DNA of 64,000 nucleotides. Source: Nothophaeocryptopus gaeumannii (taxonomy: Eukaryota > Ascomycota > Dothideomycetes > Mycosphaerellales > Mycosphaerellaceae). Made by a program: the position numbers and the translations under genes. The notes under the pieces were generated by a model that searched no databases, was not told the origin of the DNA, and saw nothing but the letters and a program-made list of their open reading frames with translations. Below are positions 21,572 to 32,486 of this stretch, piece after piece (the first letter of the stretch is position 1; each line of letters begins with the position of its first letter). The stretch spans positions 310,001-374,000 of the forward strand of contig JASISA010000027.1 in the NCBI GenBank assembly GCA_031771865.1, read 5' to 3'.

Positions 21572-24500
21572 ATGGGTGGCTTCACCGATTTGCTGCGCGG
21601 CGCCAGCAACGACAGCAGCGACAGCAGCATCACAAGCCGCTCACGGTTTCGAGCGACACCACCGCATCTTCGGCGCCCACACCATCGTCCGACACCTTCT
21701 CCTAAGCCTCTTGCCAACATCATACGACCGACAATCCCCTCGAAGCGACAAAACGAGGCTGCTGCGAACCGAGACACCACACCACTACCTCAGCGGCCTA
21801 TAATGGCGCCATCACACAACTCAAGAGCGGCATATAACCCACTCGAGCTGCGAGTCTACGTGCAGAAAGCGCCGCGATCATGGACGACTTGGGACCTGTA
21901 CCAGTTTTTCGAGCGCTTTGGCCAGATCTCACGCGTTGATATTCGCGAAAAGGGCACCGCCGAACTGCGCGCCGTGATTACGTTTCAGCCAGCACCTGCC
22001 GACAAGTCCTGGATTGGCCGCCCACTGACTGCGCACGACCCTGAATGCATTCAGAGGTTTATCGAAACGAGCAATGACACCAAGCCGACCTTCTGGCACC
22101 GGAGCCCAAACGCCGACAGAGACCTGCCAGAACGCATGCTTGTCTCATTGGAGGGCGTAGACTTTGGTGTCATGCAAGAGAAGGCGAAAATGCTAATACT
22201 GCGCTCTGTCGAGCCCGCAACTCCCGGCAAAGCCCAGCTCGAGATGAATCTTCGCTACAAGCGACTTTCCCTGATTTTCGCTATCGAGCCGAAGCCGACG
22301 CCGGGCACATCCAGAAAGGAGCGACTCTTCAAGCTCAACATCATCCCAGCCCAAATACGGCAGGCCTTTCTGCTCCGCGAGACAGATGAGTCTACCTCAA
22401 TTGTCTTTTCGGTCGACAGCCCACCTCTGGCCTACCGGAAGCTGACCAACGTCAAAGACACCCACAACGCTGGAGCAACCTTATGGGACGAGCAGCGAAC
22501 CTGGTACAGACAGACAGAAATCGACGACATTGTCATTGACCGCAGTGTCCGTGACAGCGCTATCCAACTCCGGAAATCAAACTGCATTGTCGAAGTTGGG
22601 CGATGGCTGAACTACCGGTTGAAATTCGCCCCAGAGACGATTCATACGATGGACTTCGAGAATATCGTCCAGGCCCTCGCTGATCACAACGTCAACATGA
22701 TCGTGAACAGGAATGTGGCATTCAAGCATGGCGATCCGAGCGCTCTCTGGAGATGGACCAGCAAGGGCCGACGTGATGATCGAAGCTCTGCGGACTCATT
22801 CCTCTCCGAGATGCAAGAACTGGTAGACGACACCACTCCCTTGTCTTTCTCGCTCCACTACCAGTTGGAAGTCTGCCTGAGCTTGGGTGCTTTGAACGAG
22901 TGCAACATCAACACGGACTTCCTCAAGCGACTGATCTCTATTGATCACGACCGGGCAGTCAAGGTGTTGGAGAGAGTCGCTGATCGTAAGGACCGTTACT
23001 ACCACCCGACCGACGTGCTGCGCCTTCAGAGCCAGGTGTCAGTCGTTCAGAAGAAGCGACCAGGATATTGCACCAAAGTGCCGTCCGTCATCGTTACGCC
23101 AACCACCGTGTATCTTTCAACGCCGGTGCTTGAGACGTCCAACCGGGTCATTCGCCAGTTCCAGCAGCATGAGGATCGTTTCCTTCGTGTCAAGTTTACG
23201 GATGAGAGGCACAAGGGCAGAATCATGGCTATCGATGATTCGAGCATGAACGAAGTCTTCTCTCGTATCAAGCGCGCCATGGTCCACGGCATCATCGTTG
23301 GAGGTAGACACTACGAGTTCCTCGCATTTGGTAACTCTCAATTCCGCGAGCACGGCGCCTTCTTCTTCGCTTCGACACCTGCTCTCACCGCAGCTACTAT
23401 TCGTCAATGGATGGGCAACTTCACCAACATTCGTGTCATCGCGAAGTACGTCTCGCGGCTCGGACAGTGTTTCTCAACCACCCGAGCAATCCCACACAAG
23501 GTCGCTCTTGAGAAGATCGACGATGTGGAACGCAACGGCTTTTGCTTCACTGATGGAGTCGGCAAGATCTCACCTTTCCTGGCTCGCATGGTCGCTCACC
23601 ACTTTGGACTTCCAAACTCGGAGCAAGATTATCCGTCCGTATTTCAATTTCGACTTGCAGGGTGCAAGGGCGTGCTGGCTGTTGACCCATCACTCAAGGG
23701 CATGACAGTCCAGATTCGACCCAGCCAAGAGAAGTTTCCGGCAGAATTCCACGGCCTTGAGATTTGCCGCATATCTCAATTCAGCACGGCATGGTTGAAC
23801 ATGCAGATAATTCTGGTCCTGTCCGCGCTTGGTGTTTCGGACGATGTTTTCCTTGAGAAGCTCCGAGGCATGCTCGTGGACCTCTCGGAAGCCATGCGCA
23901 GCGAGCGCAAGGCCCTCGAACTGCTGCAGAAGAATATTGACTACAACCAGATGACTTTGACAATCGCTGGCATGATCTTTGACGGCTTCATGGAGACTCA
24001 GGATCCGTTCACGATCACATGCCTGCGACTCTGGCGATCGTGGAGTTTGAAGTACCTCAAGGAGAAAGCGCGCATTTTCGTCGAGGCGGGTGCATTCCCA
24101 CTGGGCTGCACAGACGAGACCGGAACCCTCAGGGGGCACTTCAATGAGGCGAATTCGAAGAAGGACAACGACCTGCCGGAGATCTTCCTACAGATTCCGG
24201 ATGGAGACGGCTACCGAGTGATTGAGGGCGTCTGCATCCTCGCACGTAATCCATCTTTGCATCCTGGAGACATCCGCACAGTGATGGCTGTCGACAGACA
24301 GGCCTTGCGCCACCTCAAGAACTGCGTAGTACTGCCGCAAACCGGAGATCGCGATTTGCCCAACATGTGCTCTGGAGGAGATCTGGATGGCGATGACTAT
24401 CTCGTCATCTGGGACAAGAGCCTGATCCCACCGGAGCGCAATCATGAGGCCATGGACTATCAATCTCCAGACCCAGTTGTCAGTGAGGGTCCTGTCTCCG

Positions 24501-25843
24501 TTGACGACATGACTTCGTTCTTCGTCAAGCACATCAAGAACGACATTCTTAGCAGGATTGCTGTGGCTCATCGGTATTGGGCTGATCAGGTGGATGATGG
24601 AGTGAAGGATGCGAAGTGTCTCGAACTGGCTCAGCTCCACTCCAAGGCTGTCGACTATCCTAAGACCGGTGTTCCTGCCACTATGGACCCATCACTGCGT
24701 GTACAACGTTGGCCACACTGGTCTGAGCCCAAAGGCAAGTCCAAGGACAAGGTCTACACGTCGAAGAAGGTTCTCGGCAAGCTCTACGACGAGGTCAAGC
24801 GAGAGCGATTCCACGCCGCCTGGGAGCTTCCGTTTGACAAGCGGATCTTCGAAGCATGTGAGCCAGGTGATACCATCATGAAGAACGCCAAAGATCTCAA
24901 GGTATCATATGATGAAGCCGTCCGCCGTATCATGGCCCAGCACGGCATCAAGACGGAATTCGAAGTTTGGACGACCTTCGTGCTCGATCATCACCAAGAC
25001 ATTGGCGACTACAAGTTTGCTGAAACCATTGGCGAAATCCGCAACAACCTCATTCAGGAGTATCAGGATCTCTGCTATGAGAAAGCAGGCACGGACTCCA
25101 AGGCCCGGGATTGGGAGAAGATCAAGCCGTTCCTTGTCGCTATGTATCGCGTCACTGCCGAGGAGATGGACGAGGCGCTCCAAGAGACTCGCACCGTGCG
25201 CATCAAGGGCGGTCGAGATGTCCCATTCCGCAAGATGGACTTCGAGTCGATGCCTTTCATGTCGTTCCCATGGATCTTCGCTCGAGAGCTTGGTCAGGTC
25301 GCTACGAAGGGAGCGCCGGGTAAGCATCTCGCTGCTGTGCCGAAGCCCGCACTTCCGAACAAGTCCAAGGCTGCGAAGAAAGGTATGCAAGATCTCTTGA
25401 GCGGAGACTTCAAGCTTCCCGCTTTGCCTGAGGTCAACACCGCTGGTGGTACGTTGCATGAGGGTGATGTGTTGGATCTATTTCAGCAGGAGAAGTCGAA
25501 GGTGGAGGACAGTGGTCCGATCAAGAAGCCATCGTCGCCGAGTATGGAGCTTGCTCTGTCGATGTCACCGAGTCCATCTCCACCATTGATGGACACGCCA
25601 ATTAAGGTCCTAGAGGACTCTGTGCGTTCTAAATCGGAGCAAGAGGATGAGAGTGACCACGCTGAATCCTTTCAAATTCAGCCAAACCACCCGGAGCAGA
25701 AAATGTCTGATGATGCTGAGGTGGAGTTCGAGTCTGATGAAGAGGAGTGGAACGGCGAGGAAGCAGAGGTGGAGTTCCAGGTCAAGGAGTCTGCTCTTGA
25801 TCGGCTTGCGAAGATCGTCGGCGCGGGAGGTGGGCCAGAGTAG
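21572..25843 (+). CDS. RNA-dependent RNA polymerase of the QDE-1/Rdp1/EGO-1 family
   Basis: An uninterrupted 1,423-residue frame. The catalytic signature of cellular RdRPs, DLDGD, is at residues 937-941 in CSGGDLDGDDYLVIWD. Other family blocks are FTDGVGKISPFLA, FQFRLAGCKGVLAVDPSL, and VCILARNPSLHPGDIRTV. A region near residues 88-130 (ELRVYVQKAPRSWTTWDLY, then FFERFGQISRVDIREKG) looks like an RRM fold, as in fission yeast Rdp1-type enzymes. The last 130 residues are acidic, Ser-rich and probably disordered. The enzyme copies RNA into double-stranded RNA for Dicer in quelling, meiotic silencing or heterochromatic siRNA pathways (family knowledge). The start at 21572 is the first Met and several later Mets are possible. 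Subgroup assignment would need a tree. Confidence 0.93.
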   Translation: MGGFTDLLRGASNDSSDSSITSRSRFRATPPHLRRPHHRPTPSPKPLANIIRPTIPSKRQNEAAANRDTTPLPQRPIMAPSHNSRAAYNPLELRVYVQKAPRSWTTWDLYQFFERFGQISRVDIREKGTAELRAVITFQPAPADKSWIGRPLTAHDPECIQRFIETSNDTKPTFWHRSPNADRDLPERMLVSLEGVDFGVMQEKAKMLILRSVEPATPGKAQLEMNLRYKRLSLIFAIEPKPTPGTSRKERLFKLNIIPAQIRQAFLLRETDESTSIVFSVDSPPLAYRKLTNVKDTHNAGATLWDEQRTWYRQTEIDDIVIDRSVRDSAIQLRKSNCIVEVGRWLNYRLKFAPETIHTMDFENIVQALADHNVNMIVNRNVAFKHGDPSALWRWTSKGRRDDRSSADSFLSEMQELVDDTTPLSFSLHYQLEVCLSLGALNECNINTDFLKRLISIDHDRAVKVLERVADRKDRYYHPTDVLRLQSQVSVVQKKRPGYCTKVPSVIVTPTTVYLSTPVLETSNRVIRQFQQHEDRFLRVKFTDERHKGRIMAIDDSSMNEVFSRIKRAMVHGIIVGGRHYEFLAFGNSQFREHGAFFFASTPALTAATIRQWMGNFTNIRVIAKYVSRLGQCFSTTRAIPHKVALEKIDDVERNGFCFTDGVGKISPFLARMVAHHFGLPNSEQDYPSVFQFRLAGCKGVLAVDPSLKGMTVQIRPSQEKFPAEFHGLEICRISQFSTAWLNMQIILVLSALGVSDDVFLEKLRGMLVDLSEAMRSERKALELLQKNIDYNQMTLTIAGMIFDGFMETQDPFTITCLRLWRSWSLKYLKEKARIFVEAGAFPLGCTDETGTLRGHFNEANSKKDNDLPEIFLQIPDGDGYRVIEGVCILARNPSLHPGDIRTVMAVDRQALRHLKNCVVLPQTGDRDLPNMCSGGDLDGDDYLVIWDKSLIPPERNHEAMDYQSPDPVVSEGPVSVDDMTSFFVKHIKNDILSRIAVAHRYWADQVDDGVKDAKCLELAQLHSKAVDYPKTGVPATMDPSLRVQRWPHWSEPKGKSKDKVYTSKKVLGKLYDEVKRERFHAAWELPFDKRIFEACEPGDTIMKNAKDLKVSYDEAVRRIMAQHGIKTEFEVWTTFVLDHHQDIGDYKFAETIGEIRNNLIQEYQDLCYEKAGTDSKARDWEKIKPFLVAMYRVTAEEMDEALQETRTVRIKGGRDVPFRKMDFESMPFMSFPWIFARELGQVATKGAPGKHLAAVPKPALPNKSKAAKKGMQDLLSGDFKLPALPEVNTAGGTLHEGDVLDLFQQEKSKVEDSGPIKKPSSPSMELALSMSPSPSPPLMDTPIKVLEDSVRSKSEQEDESDHAESFQIQPNHPEQKMSDDAEVEFESDEEEWNGEEAEVEFQVKESALDRLAKIVGAGGGPE

Positions 25844-25988
25844 GCTGATTGTATACGGGAATCCCTCGTGCTGTACGAATAAGTGGAGAGCTTGCTCTTA
25901 AGGGGTTCAACTGGCTAGCAGCGGCTCCCGCTCTCCTGACTTGTCTGCTTGCTTCGGTCCTCTCATGGTGGCATCCGTTAGCTTTAGA

Positions 25989-26579
25989 CTAAATCACAAT
26001 CCAGTGAAGAACTCCCAGTGTGTATCCAGTCAGACTGAAAAGATAACCAACACCAAGAAATGTAATAATCCACTCCAATATCCCCGCAATTCGCATATGA
26101 TCCGTAAGCTGGCATGCGAAGAAGATGATGCTCATAACGACTTCTACAACGATGATTGCAGAGCAAGTCGCAGAACTACCATACTCATTCAGCATCACTT
26201 TTCAAGCCTCACTTCCACTGCTGCCATCGGACTTACTAAACCCACTTCCAACCCGCCAGCCTGCCCTTCAAACCCATGAATGGGATTCTTGACTTCCATC
26301 ACGAGGATACAGATGGCGCTAATGCCCAGCCCCAAGAATGTGGTGGAGAGGAGGTCAGCAAGCGTTTGTACGTCTTTATCTTGAAAAAGTGAAATTATTG
26401 TGCTTACGCTATATATGGGATTACTTTGATCGGGATATACAGCGTCGTCCTAATGCGAGCCAGATTATGAGGAGTGGGGCGAGGGTACAGAACCGTGATA
26501 TGGAGCTGAGGATGGGGAGGAGGAGGGAGAGTTGGGTTTGGAGATTCATCCTTCGTATCGGAGAGATTTTAAGGCGCAT
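25989..26579 (-). CDS. small four-span membrane protein, three exons, family not recognised
   Basis: Hand splicing gives 26579-26441, 26379-26237 and 26183-25989, which keep frame exactly and encode 158 residues. Introns are 61 bp (donor GTATAT, acceptor TTTTTCAAG) and 53 bp (donor GTAAGT, acceptor GAATGAG). Four hydrophobic stretches appear: SLLLPILSS then TLAPLLIIWLAL in exon 1, LSTTFLGLGISAICILVM in exon 2, SAIIVVEVVMSIIFFA and IITFLGVGYLFSLTGY in exon 3. Short charged loops separate them. The stop of the upstream gene on the same strand lies only 37 bp away, so the start codon or the neighbour's end may be misplaced. I cannot name a function. The consistent phases and membrane pattern argue for a real gene. 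Confidence 0.5.
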
Positions 26580-26616
26580 TTCTCTACTTCCAGCGACATC
26601 TCTTACAACGCATCCT

Positions 26617-28464
26617 TCAGATGTAAGTCTGTCCCCTCTCCTCCCTCCCAGCTCTACTACTCCTCCACGCCCCTCCCTTTGCCGTCTTTCCTCCCACCCG
26701 CACGATACCCACCAAATGCTGCACGCCAGCGACGACACCATCAATCACTTGAATGCCCTCATCTTTGACAGCTTCTTCCACCGCGAGTTTCATATCCGTC
26801 ATACCCGCACATCCCAACGTCAGGACCTCCGCTCCTTGAGACACCAACTTCCCAGCCACTGATTTGAGTACGGAGAGAACTTTCTCCCGCGGTAAACGTT
26901 CAAGATCCAAGACTCCCAAATCGCAGGATTCAATTCCCGCGCAGAAAGCAGACATTCCGTAAGCGGAGACGGAACCTTGATGCATGATTTTACTCCTCTG
27001 ACTCGTCGCGACGATCCCAAACCTCGCTCCCAGCGTTCGTGCGTAGAGGAGGGAGGACTCCATGATCCCAATCACGGGGATATCGAATTCTTCGCGGAGC
27101 ACTTCGATGAGGGGGTGTTTTGAGTAGCAGGCTACGAGCATAGCGTCGTAGTTCTTTTTCTGTTGGAGGGGGATTAGTGCGCGTGCACAGGCTGCTGAGG
27201 AGAGGACGGAGTCGAAGGTTCCTTCGATGGCGGTGGGGGCATCGTTGGAGGGGCCGGTGAATGGGTGGACTTCGACGTCGGGTGGGAGAGTGGGTTGGAC
27301 GGATTTGATGCAGGACCAGGTCATGGAGGTTGTGGCGTTGGGGTTTATGAGGAGAATGCGAATGGGTTTCTTGGATGTAGGTGTTTCAGAGCCATTAGCA
27401 AATCCGGTGATGGTTGTTCCGTTTGTTGATGCTACAGCTGTTTCTGAGATGCCGTTTAGTTGCGCGTTGGAAGAGTTGAGAGATGGTGGTTCAATGACGC
27501 CTGTCTGCTCGATGATGCGAGTATAGTGCTCGACTCTTCTATGACGGGCGAAATCGAAGGTGCGGGTTTTGCCCTGTCTGCACGCGGAGAGATCGCAGTC
27601 TGCGATAATGACCTCGTCTTCTTTTGTTTGGGCTTCGGCAAGAATCATGCCTTGTGGGTCGACGATACAGCTCGCTCCGATGAGATCGTACTTTCCGTCG
27701 TCCACTCCGCATCTTGCTGCACATACTGAGAAAGTTGCATTCATGTAGCTGTTGCTCTGCATCGTAAGCTTATGATGAAACACTGCATCTTCCTCAGCCT
27801 TCTTCGGATCTTGACTTGTGTCGCTGCCCCAAAGATGCGGCGCAAAGCCAGCAGTGTTGAATCCGCAAAGAATCATTTCCACACCCTGCAGACCATAACA
27901 CCTCCATGCTTCAGGCCACCGCCGGTCATTACATATCATCATGCCAAAGATGGGTTCGCTCTTGTCTGCGAGATCGGGCACGCGAAATGCCTCGAAGCCA
28001 AGGTTACCCGGTTTGAAGTATCGCTTCTCGAGTTGGTTCGTAGCATTGGGGTCGGCGAATGGCTCAAAGTCCCCCGGAAGATGCACCTTTCTGTACTTGG
28101 CCAAGATCGAACCGGATTTGGCATGATAGTAGATGGAGCTGTTGGACCTCTCTCCATCGTCACATGCCTCTGCAAAGCCGACGGATATGTCTATCTCAAG
28201 CTCTCGAGCTTTTGTGAATAGCGCCTCTGTCTGAGGCTGTGTGACAATGTCGCCATGTTCAAAGAAGGATTCCAATTCTTCGTCTTCGAGCAGGTACCGC
28301 GGGAAAAATGTGGTGAAAGCTGTCTCTGGAAAGAGGACCAATTCTGCGCCTTTCTTCGCCGCCTCATCCAGCAGTTTCAGCATGCGTTGAAGGGTCTCCG
28401 GACGAGGTGAGGTGCGATGGACAGCTCCGATCTGGGCGGCCGCCACTCGGATCTTGCGTGCCAT
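26617..28464 (-). CDS. N-carbamoyl-D-amino-acid hydrolase fused to a hydantoin/Asp-Glu racemase
   Basis: One uninterrupted frame of about 615 residues holds two enzymes. Residues 1 to about 300 are a nitrilase-superfamily amidase with the triad of D-carbamoylases: E47 in LFPETAF, K126 in YRKVHLPG and C178 in MMICNDRRWPE. The CNDRRWPE context is typical of N-carbamoylases. After a Ser/Thr/Asn-rich linker (about 320-365), residues from about 366 form a hydantoin racemase of the Asp/Glu racemase fold: ILLINPNATTSMT, VACYS with the first cysteine and LTLGCAGM with the second. In bacterial hydantoin use these are two steps: racemisation of 5-substituted hydantoins and hydrolysis of N-carbamoyl amino acids to amino acids, CO2 and ammonia. 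The Met at 28464 matches the family start. An in-frame Met at 28485 is possible. Confidence 0.85.
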   Translation of the reverse strand: MARKIRVAAAQIGAVHRTSPRPETLQRMLKLLDEAAKKGAELVLFPETAFTTFFPRYLLEDEELESFFEHGDIVTQPQTEALFTKARELEIDISVGFAEACDDGERSNSSIYYHAKSGSILAKYRKVHLPGDFEPFADPNATNQLEKRYFKPGNLGFEAFRVPDLADKSEPIFGMMICNDRRWPEAWRCYGLQGVEMILCGFNTAGFAPHLWGSDTSQDPKKAEEDAVFHHKLTMQSNSYMNATFSVCAARCGVDDGKYDLIGASCIVDPQGMILAEAQTKEDEVIIADCDLSACRQGKTRTFDFARHRRVEHYTRIIEQTGVIEPPSLNSSNAQLNGISETAVASTNGTTITGFANGSETPTSKKPIRILLINPNATTSMTWSCIKSVQPTLPPDVEVHPFTGPSNDAPTAIEGTFDSVLSSAACARALIPLQQKKNYDAMLVACYSKHPLIEVLREEFDIPVIGIMESSLLYARTLGARFGIVATSQRSKIMHQGSVSAYGMSAFCAGIESCDLGVLDLERLPREKVLSVLKSVAGKLVSQGAEVLTLGCAGMTDMKLAVEEAVKDEGIQVIDGVVAGVQHLVGIVRVGGKTAKGGAWRSSRAGREERGQTYI

Positions 28465-30039
28465 CGTCCCTGTCACTGCGGCCACTGTTGCTTCGAATGC
28501 TCGGTCCGTTGGTGGGGAAAGAGTTCCAGGCAGAACGGGTGAATGCTGTAGATGAGATCTGATCGGAAGACAAGAGGAAGGGTTCTGTATGAGATGCTCT
28601 CTTGAAGAAAGTGATGGAGTCGCCTACCGGGCAAGAGTCTGCCTGCCTGCCTACTGTCAATGGCCACGATGTGGTGATACCTGAGGCCGAAGTCCGCCAC
28701 GGAGTGCCTTCTTGGAGCTGCAGCTTGACTGGAGCTTCAATACTGTGCTCGGCGAGTTTGGCGGCGCGCCGAATGGTGAAGTCGACTCGGCCGGCGGCGA
28801 TGATGTTAGCAGGATGTTAGTGGGTGTGGCACGTCTTATCGTGTATTATCATCCGGGTAGTGCTGGCGGCATGGCTGGTCCAGGGTCCCGCGGCCGAAAG
28901 ACATGGGAAGGTGGACTTCATGGATGGCGTTGTCGGAGGCAGGTACAGCTCTGGTATGGCGGTACCCGTGGACAATTGTGACTGCTGGAGAATGGAGATA
29001 TTGTTGAGACACGGAGATGCTGGGAGGGGTAATGCGATACCGCCGGTCGCCGGTCGTATACTGGATCGCGTGTCCAAGGTGGACTGTGCCCGGTTGAAGT
29101 GTGGCGTTTTCGTTACCAATTGTTTGTGAGCAAGTCAAGTTTGGTCCCGAACTGATGAGCCGTGATTGGACAGATGAGCTGGGGTAGCCACGAGGGGAGC
29201 TAGGGGCACGTGCAGACACATGGATTCTGCTAACCGAATTCCGAGAAGCCACCCACTCGATCAACATGTAGACGGCCATTGAGACGATAAGATGTATCAT
29301 GTCTCTCGACTGGCGCTGTTTGGGAGGACCGGAAGACACTTTTGCGACGCCAAACTGGAGGATATTGCGATTAGTGTGGGCTCGAGCAGCCAGGGTCACA
29401 TTGCAGCAATGCAACTCTGAGCAAGACACGCTTTCACGCCCTGCAAGTCTTCGCATGGCCGGCAGTGAGCTAAGAGGTGTAGTCTGTCCGTAGCGCGTCA
29501 GACTGCCGCGTCGGTGGCGCAGATTGGCTGCACGCAGTCGATCGCATTGCCTCAGCTGCGAGCATCGCGGCACCTCAACTCTCGAGGCTGCAAAGACCCT
29601 CCACGTCCATCTTGCTGTGCCTCCTGGGATGCCTTGTGTGTGCTCCCTGCCGCTATCGGCATATCGAGTGAAGAAGAGGAAGTGGAGTTGGACAGTCAAT
29701 CCCCAGTAACTAGTTGTTCAGAAGAACAACCCCGATATTGATAAAATAAGTTCCCATTCGCAGACAATAGTGCGGATCCTATAGTTCTTCCACGAGTGGG
29801 ACTCGTTGCGGGACCGGAGTCGTCTCACACTCGTCTCTCGGTTGGGGGGGTCCTCTCGCGCGTCTGCCAAGCTCCACTCGCAGCTACCCATACCCGCCGT
29901 CTAGATACAGACAATCCTCGTTGAATCATCGCCCACACACGACCTGCCTGGTATCTAGGGACTGCCTGGGGATTGCTGCAGCTGGGAGAGCCGTATCGTT
30001 GGGACAAGGGAGGCCGGTCCGGTGTCTGTCTTAATAATA
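28465..30039. other. divergent intergenic region of 1.6 kb
   Basis: It separates the carbamoylase-racemase gene (minus) from the Zn2Cys6 activator (plus) and probably carries both promoters. A 287-codon open frame on the minus strand (28836-29699) shows no domain and is likely chance. No other gene is evident. Confidence 0.4.
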
Positions 30040-32486
30040 ATGGCTGCTCCTCAGTTCCACTCCATGTCGCCTGCGACTCTCCATCAACACTCCTACCCAC
30101 CACCGCCGCCGCCGCCGCCGCCGCCGCCGTCCATGCCTGCCTTCACCCAGCATCAATCGACGGGCAGCATCCCGAGCCCGCCCCACGGCCAATCCCAGTC
30201 ACAGTCGCAACAACAAAACGCCGACGGCGCCGATCGCGCGCGAGCATACAAGTCTCGCAACAAGAGGCCGTGCGACTTCTGTCGGTACAAGAAAGCCGCA
30301 TGCCATTTGGAAAGCGCGCCGCCGTGTGAGCTTTGCATAAGATATAACAAGGAGTGTACGTTCGTGGAGTCGCCTGCCAAGCGACGACGACCCAACGAGA
30401 ATGGACAAGACAAGAACGGCGACACCATCTTCAAGCATGGATCTTCCAATGGCAGCATAGATCATGGCCCGTATGGTAACGGAGGGTTGCCGAGTATAGA
30501 CATGCAACAGGAGCTACTACCTTGGGAGAATGGCATCAACCCATTCAACATGCCCGCCATGCATTCTATGAGCAACGGCATAAACCACGACTTCCCGTTC
30601 GACCCAGCATTGTACCAGGAACCTATGAGTTTCGAGACATTTGAGCCCATGTCTGCCTCGACGACCACGATGAACAGCAATCACATAGAAAACAAGTTCT
30701 CGAATCATCACTATCGCCAAAGTCAATCGATGGAGACAACTTCGCCAATGTCACAGTCCGCTGCACTGCCGACGAACTTGCAGCTACCCTTCGACTTAAC
30801 ATCTGGAGAATCTTCGCTGGACAAGCAGAACTCAAGCAATGCGCAGATCGTAGGGATCAGCGGAGAGTCAGACCCATACCTCCTGTCGAAATATCGATAC
30901 GACGAATACAACGAGGCTTCCTTTCAATCGGTCCGGGTGCGCAAGATGAATGGCGGACCAGCAGAAAGCGACGGCAATATCCCGACGTTCTTCATGATTC
31001 AACATAACGCACTGGCTTCGAAAGCGCAACCTCAAGATCGCAACGGGACGAACGAAAAGTGGAGGCGAGAATTGGAAGACCTAGTGAATGACGAGACTGG
31101 CAAGCGGCTGATACGGCTATTCTACAAATACGTGCAGCCATACTTCCCGATCTTAAGCAAAGAAGGAGGTGAAAGAGAACCCCGAGAAGTGGCCCCGTGT
31201 GTACTGGCAGCAATCTACGGGCATGCTCTACCCTTCTGCGCCTGGGACGAGAAGCTCTGCGTTGAAGTCTACACACCACCTTCCGCAGACGCCCTCTTCA
31301 AAATCGCATGGCTATCATGCCAACCACTCCTCCACACGCCAACAATCGCCGTCCTACAAACACTCCTCCTTCTTGTACAACGCCGGCCGACAAACCGACA
31401 TGTCAGCGACACACCCTTCAAGTGGGTCATGATGACCACGGCAGTCAGCATCGCGCAAGCGCTCGGCATCAATCGAGATCCGACAGATTGGCCGCTTCCT
31501 TCGTGGGAGATCAAGCAGCGCAAGCGACTCGCCTGGGCCGTCTACGTTCAAGATAAGTGGCTTGCCTTGAATTTTGGCCGGAGCAGCCATATTCAACCTG
31601 ACGACTGGGATGTACCACCACTCACTGAAGACGACCTACCTGGAGCAGATCGACGGTACGACGACGACGACCATAGATTCGACTTTAGCTGTAATCATTT
31701 CATCAAGTTGTGTGAGCTTACGACTGTTGTCGACGATGTCCTCCGCGACCTCTTCAGCATCAAAGCGACCCGCCAACTCCACACCTCCCTCGAAGCCACC
31801 CTCGAAGTCGCCAAGCCCCTGCGCATCCGCCTCACAGAATGGTACCAATTACTCCCCTCCGGTCTCCTCCCCTCCCAACCCTCCAACGGCACCGCCTCTT
31901 CTATCGGTTCGCCCGATAGCACGTGCCGCCGCTCGGTCCAACTGGAGCTCGACGGCAATGGCTCTCTGCAACTGGCTTACATTACAGCTAAAATTGAGCT
32001 CTTCCGCGCTATGCTCAGGCCACGCGTGACGGATGCTAATGGAGCTGCTGTGGCTGCGCTGAGGACGGGGGCTTTGGCGGTGGCGAAGGAGATTAGTGAA
32101 TTTTTGGAGGGGTTGAATGCGAGGGAGTTGGAGGCGTTTTGGGCGAGTTGTAAGTTCTACCCTTACTCTTGGCAGAATCCGAGGGATGGATTGGGATTGG
32201 TATGCTAATGTGTGTGATTGATACAGATGCCCGAACGAACTTCACCATCGCCTCTTCATTCATGATGCTCCTTTTCGTCACATCGCCGACACTCTCCGAC
32301 GCGAAAGAGTGTCTGGCTTTGTTGAATGCTTGGCGGAGTTTACTTCGAATCAAGAGTCGGAGTTGCGATTTACTTAATTTGGCGCTGCTGAGACTAGATG
32401 GCGTCTTTGTTGCGGGAATGGATCGCTTTATCGAATTAAGTCCGGCTGCTGCGCAAGCGTGGACTGAGAGTGGACATGCGAAGTAG
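30040..32486 (+). CDS. Zn2Cys6 transcription factor with fungal-specific regulatory domain
   Basis: Two exons, 30040-32149 and 32227-32486, with a 77-bp GTAAGT intron and a TGCTAATG branch point. The frame is consistent and gives 789 residues. The DNA-binding cluster reads CDFCRYKKAACHLESAPP then CELCIRYNKEC, spacing C-x2-C-x6-C-x8-C-x2-C-x6-C. A basic tract KRRRPN follows. The middle region has the fungal_trans hallmark, KLIRLFYKYVQPYFPILS-like in wording (RLFYKYVQPYFPIL), later DDWDVPPLTEDDLPG. An N-terminal polyproline run comes from nine CCG codons. The layout resembles pathway activators such as the Dal81/TamA type, but I cannot assign a named orthologue. It lies between the carbamoylase fusion and the NCS1 permease. 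Confidence 0.85.
30103..30129 (+). repeat. (CCG)9 trinucleotide repeat coding polyproline
   Basis: Nine perfect CCG codons, preceded by two CCA codons, encode an 11-proline run near the N-terminus of the Zn2Cys6 factor. Likely length-variable between strains. Confidence 0.9.

Noticed and set aside
21572..25843. Splicing or frameshift in the RNA-dependent RNA polymerase
   Set aside because: The frame is open through all conserved blocks and no intron is needed.
28836..29699. 287-codon minus-strand frame
   Set aside because: No recognisable domain, irregular composition, and sits in a divergent promoter region.
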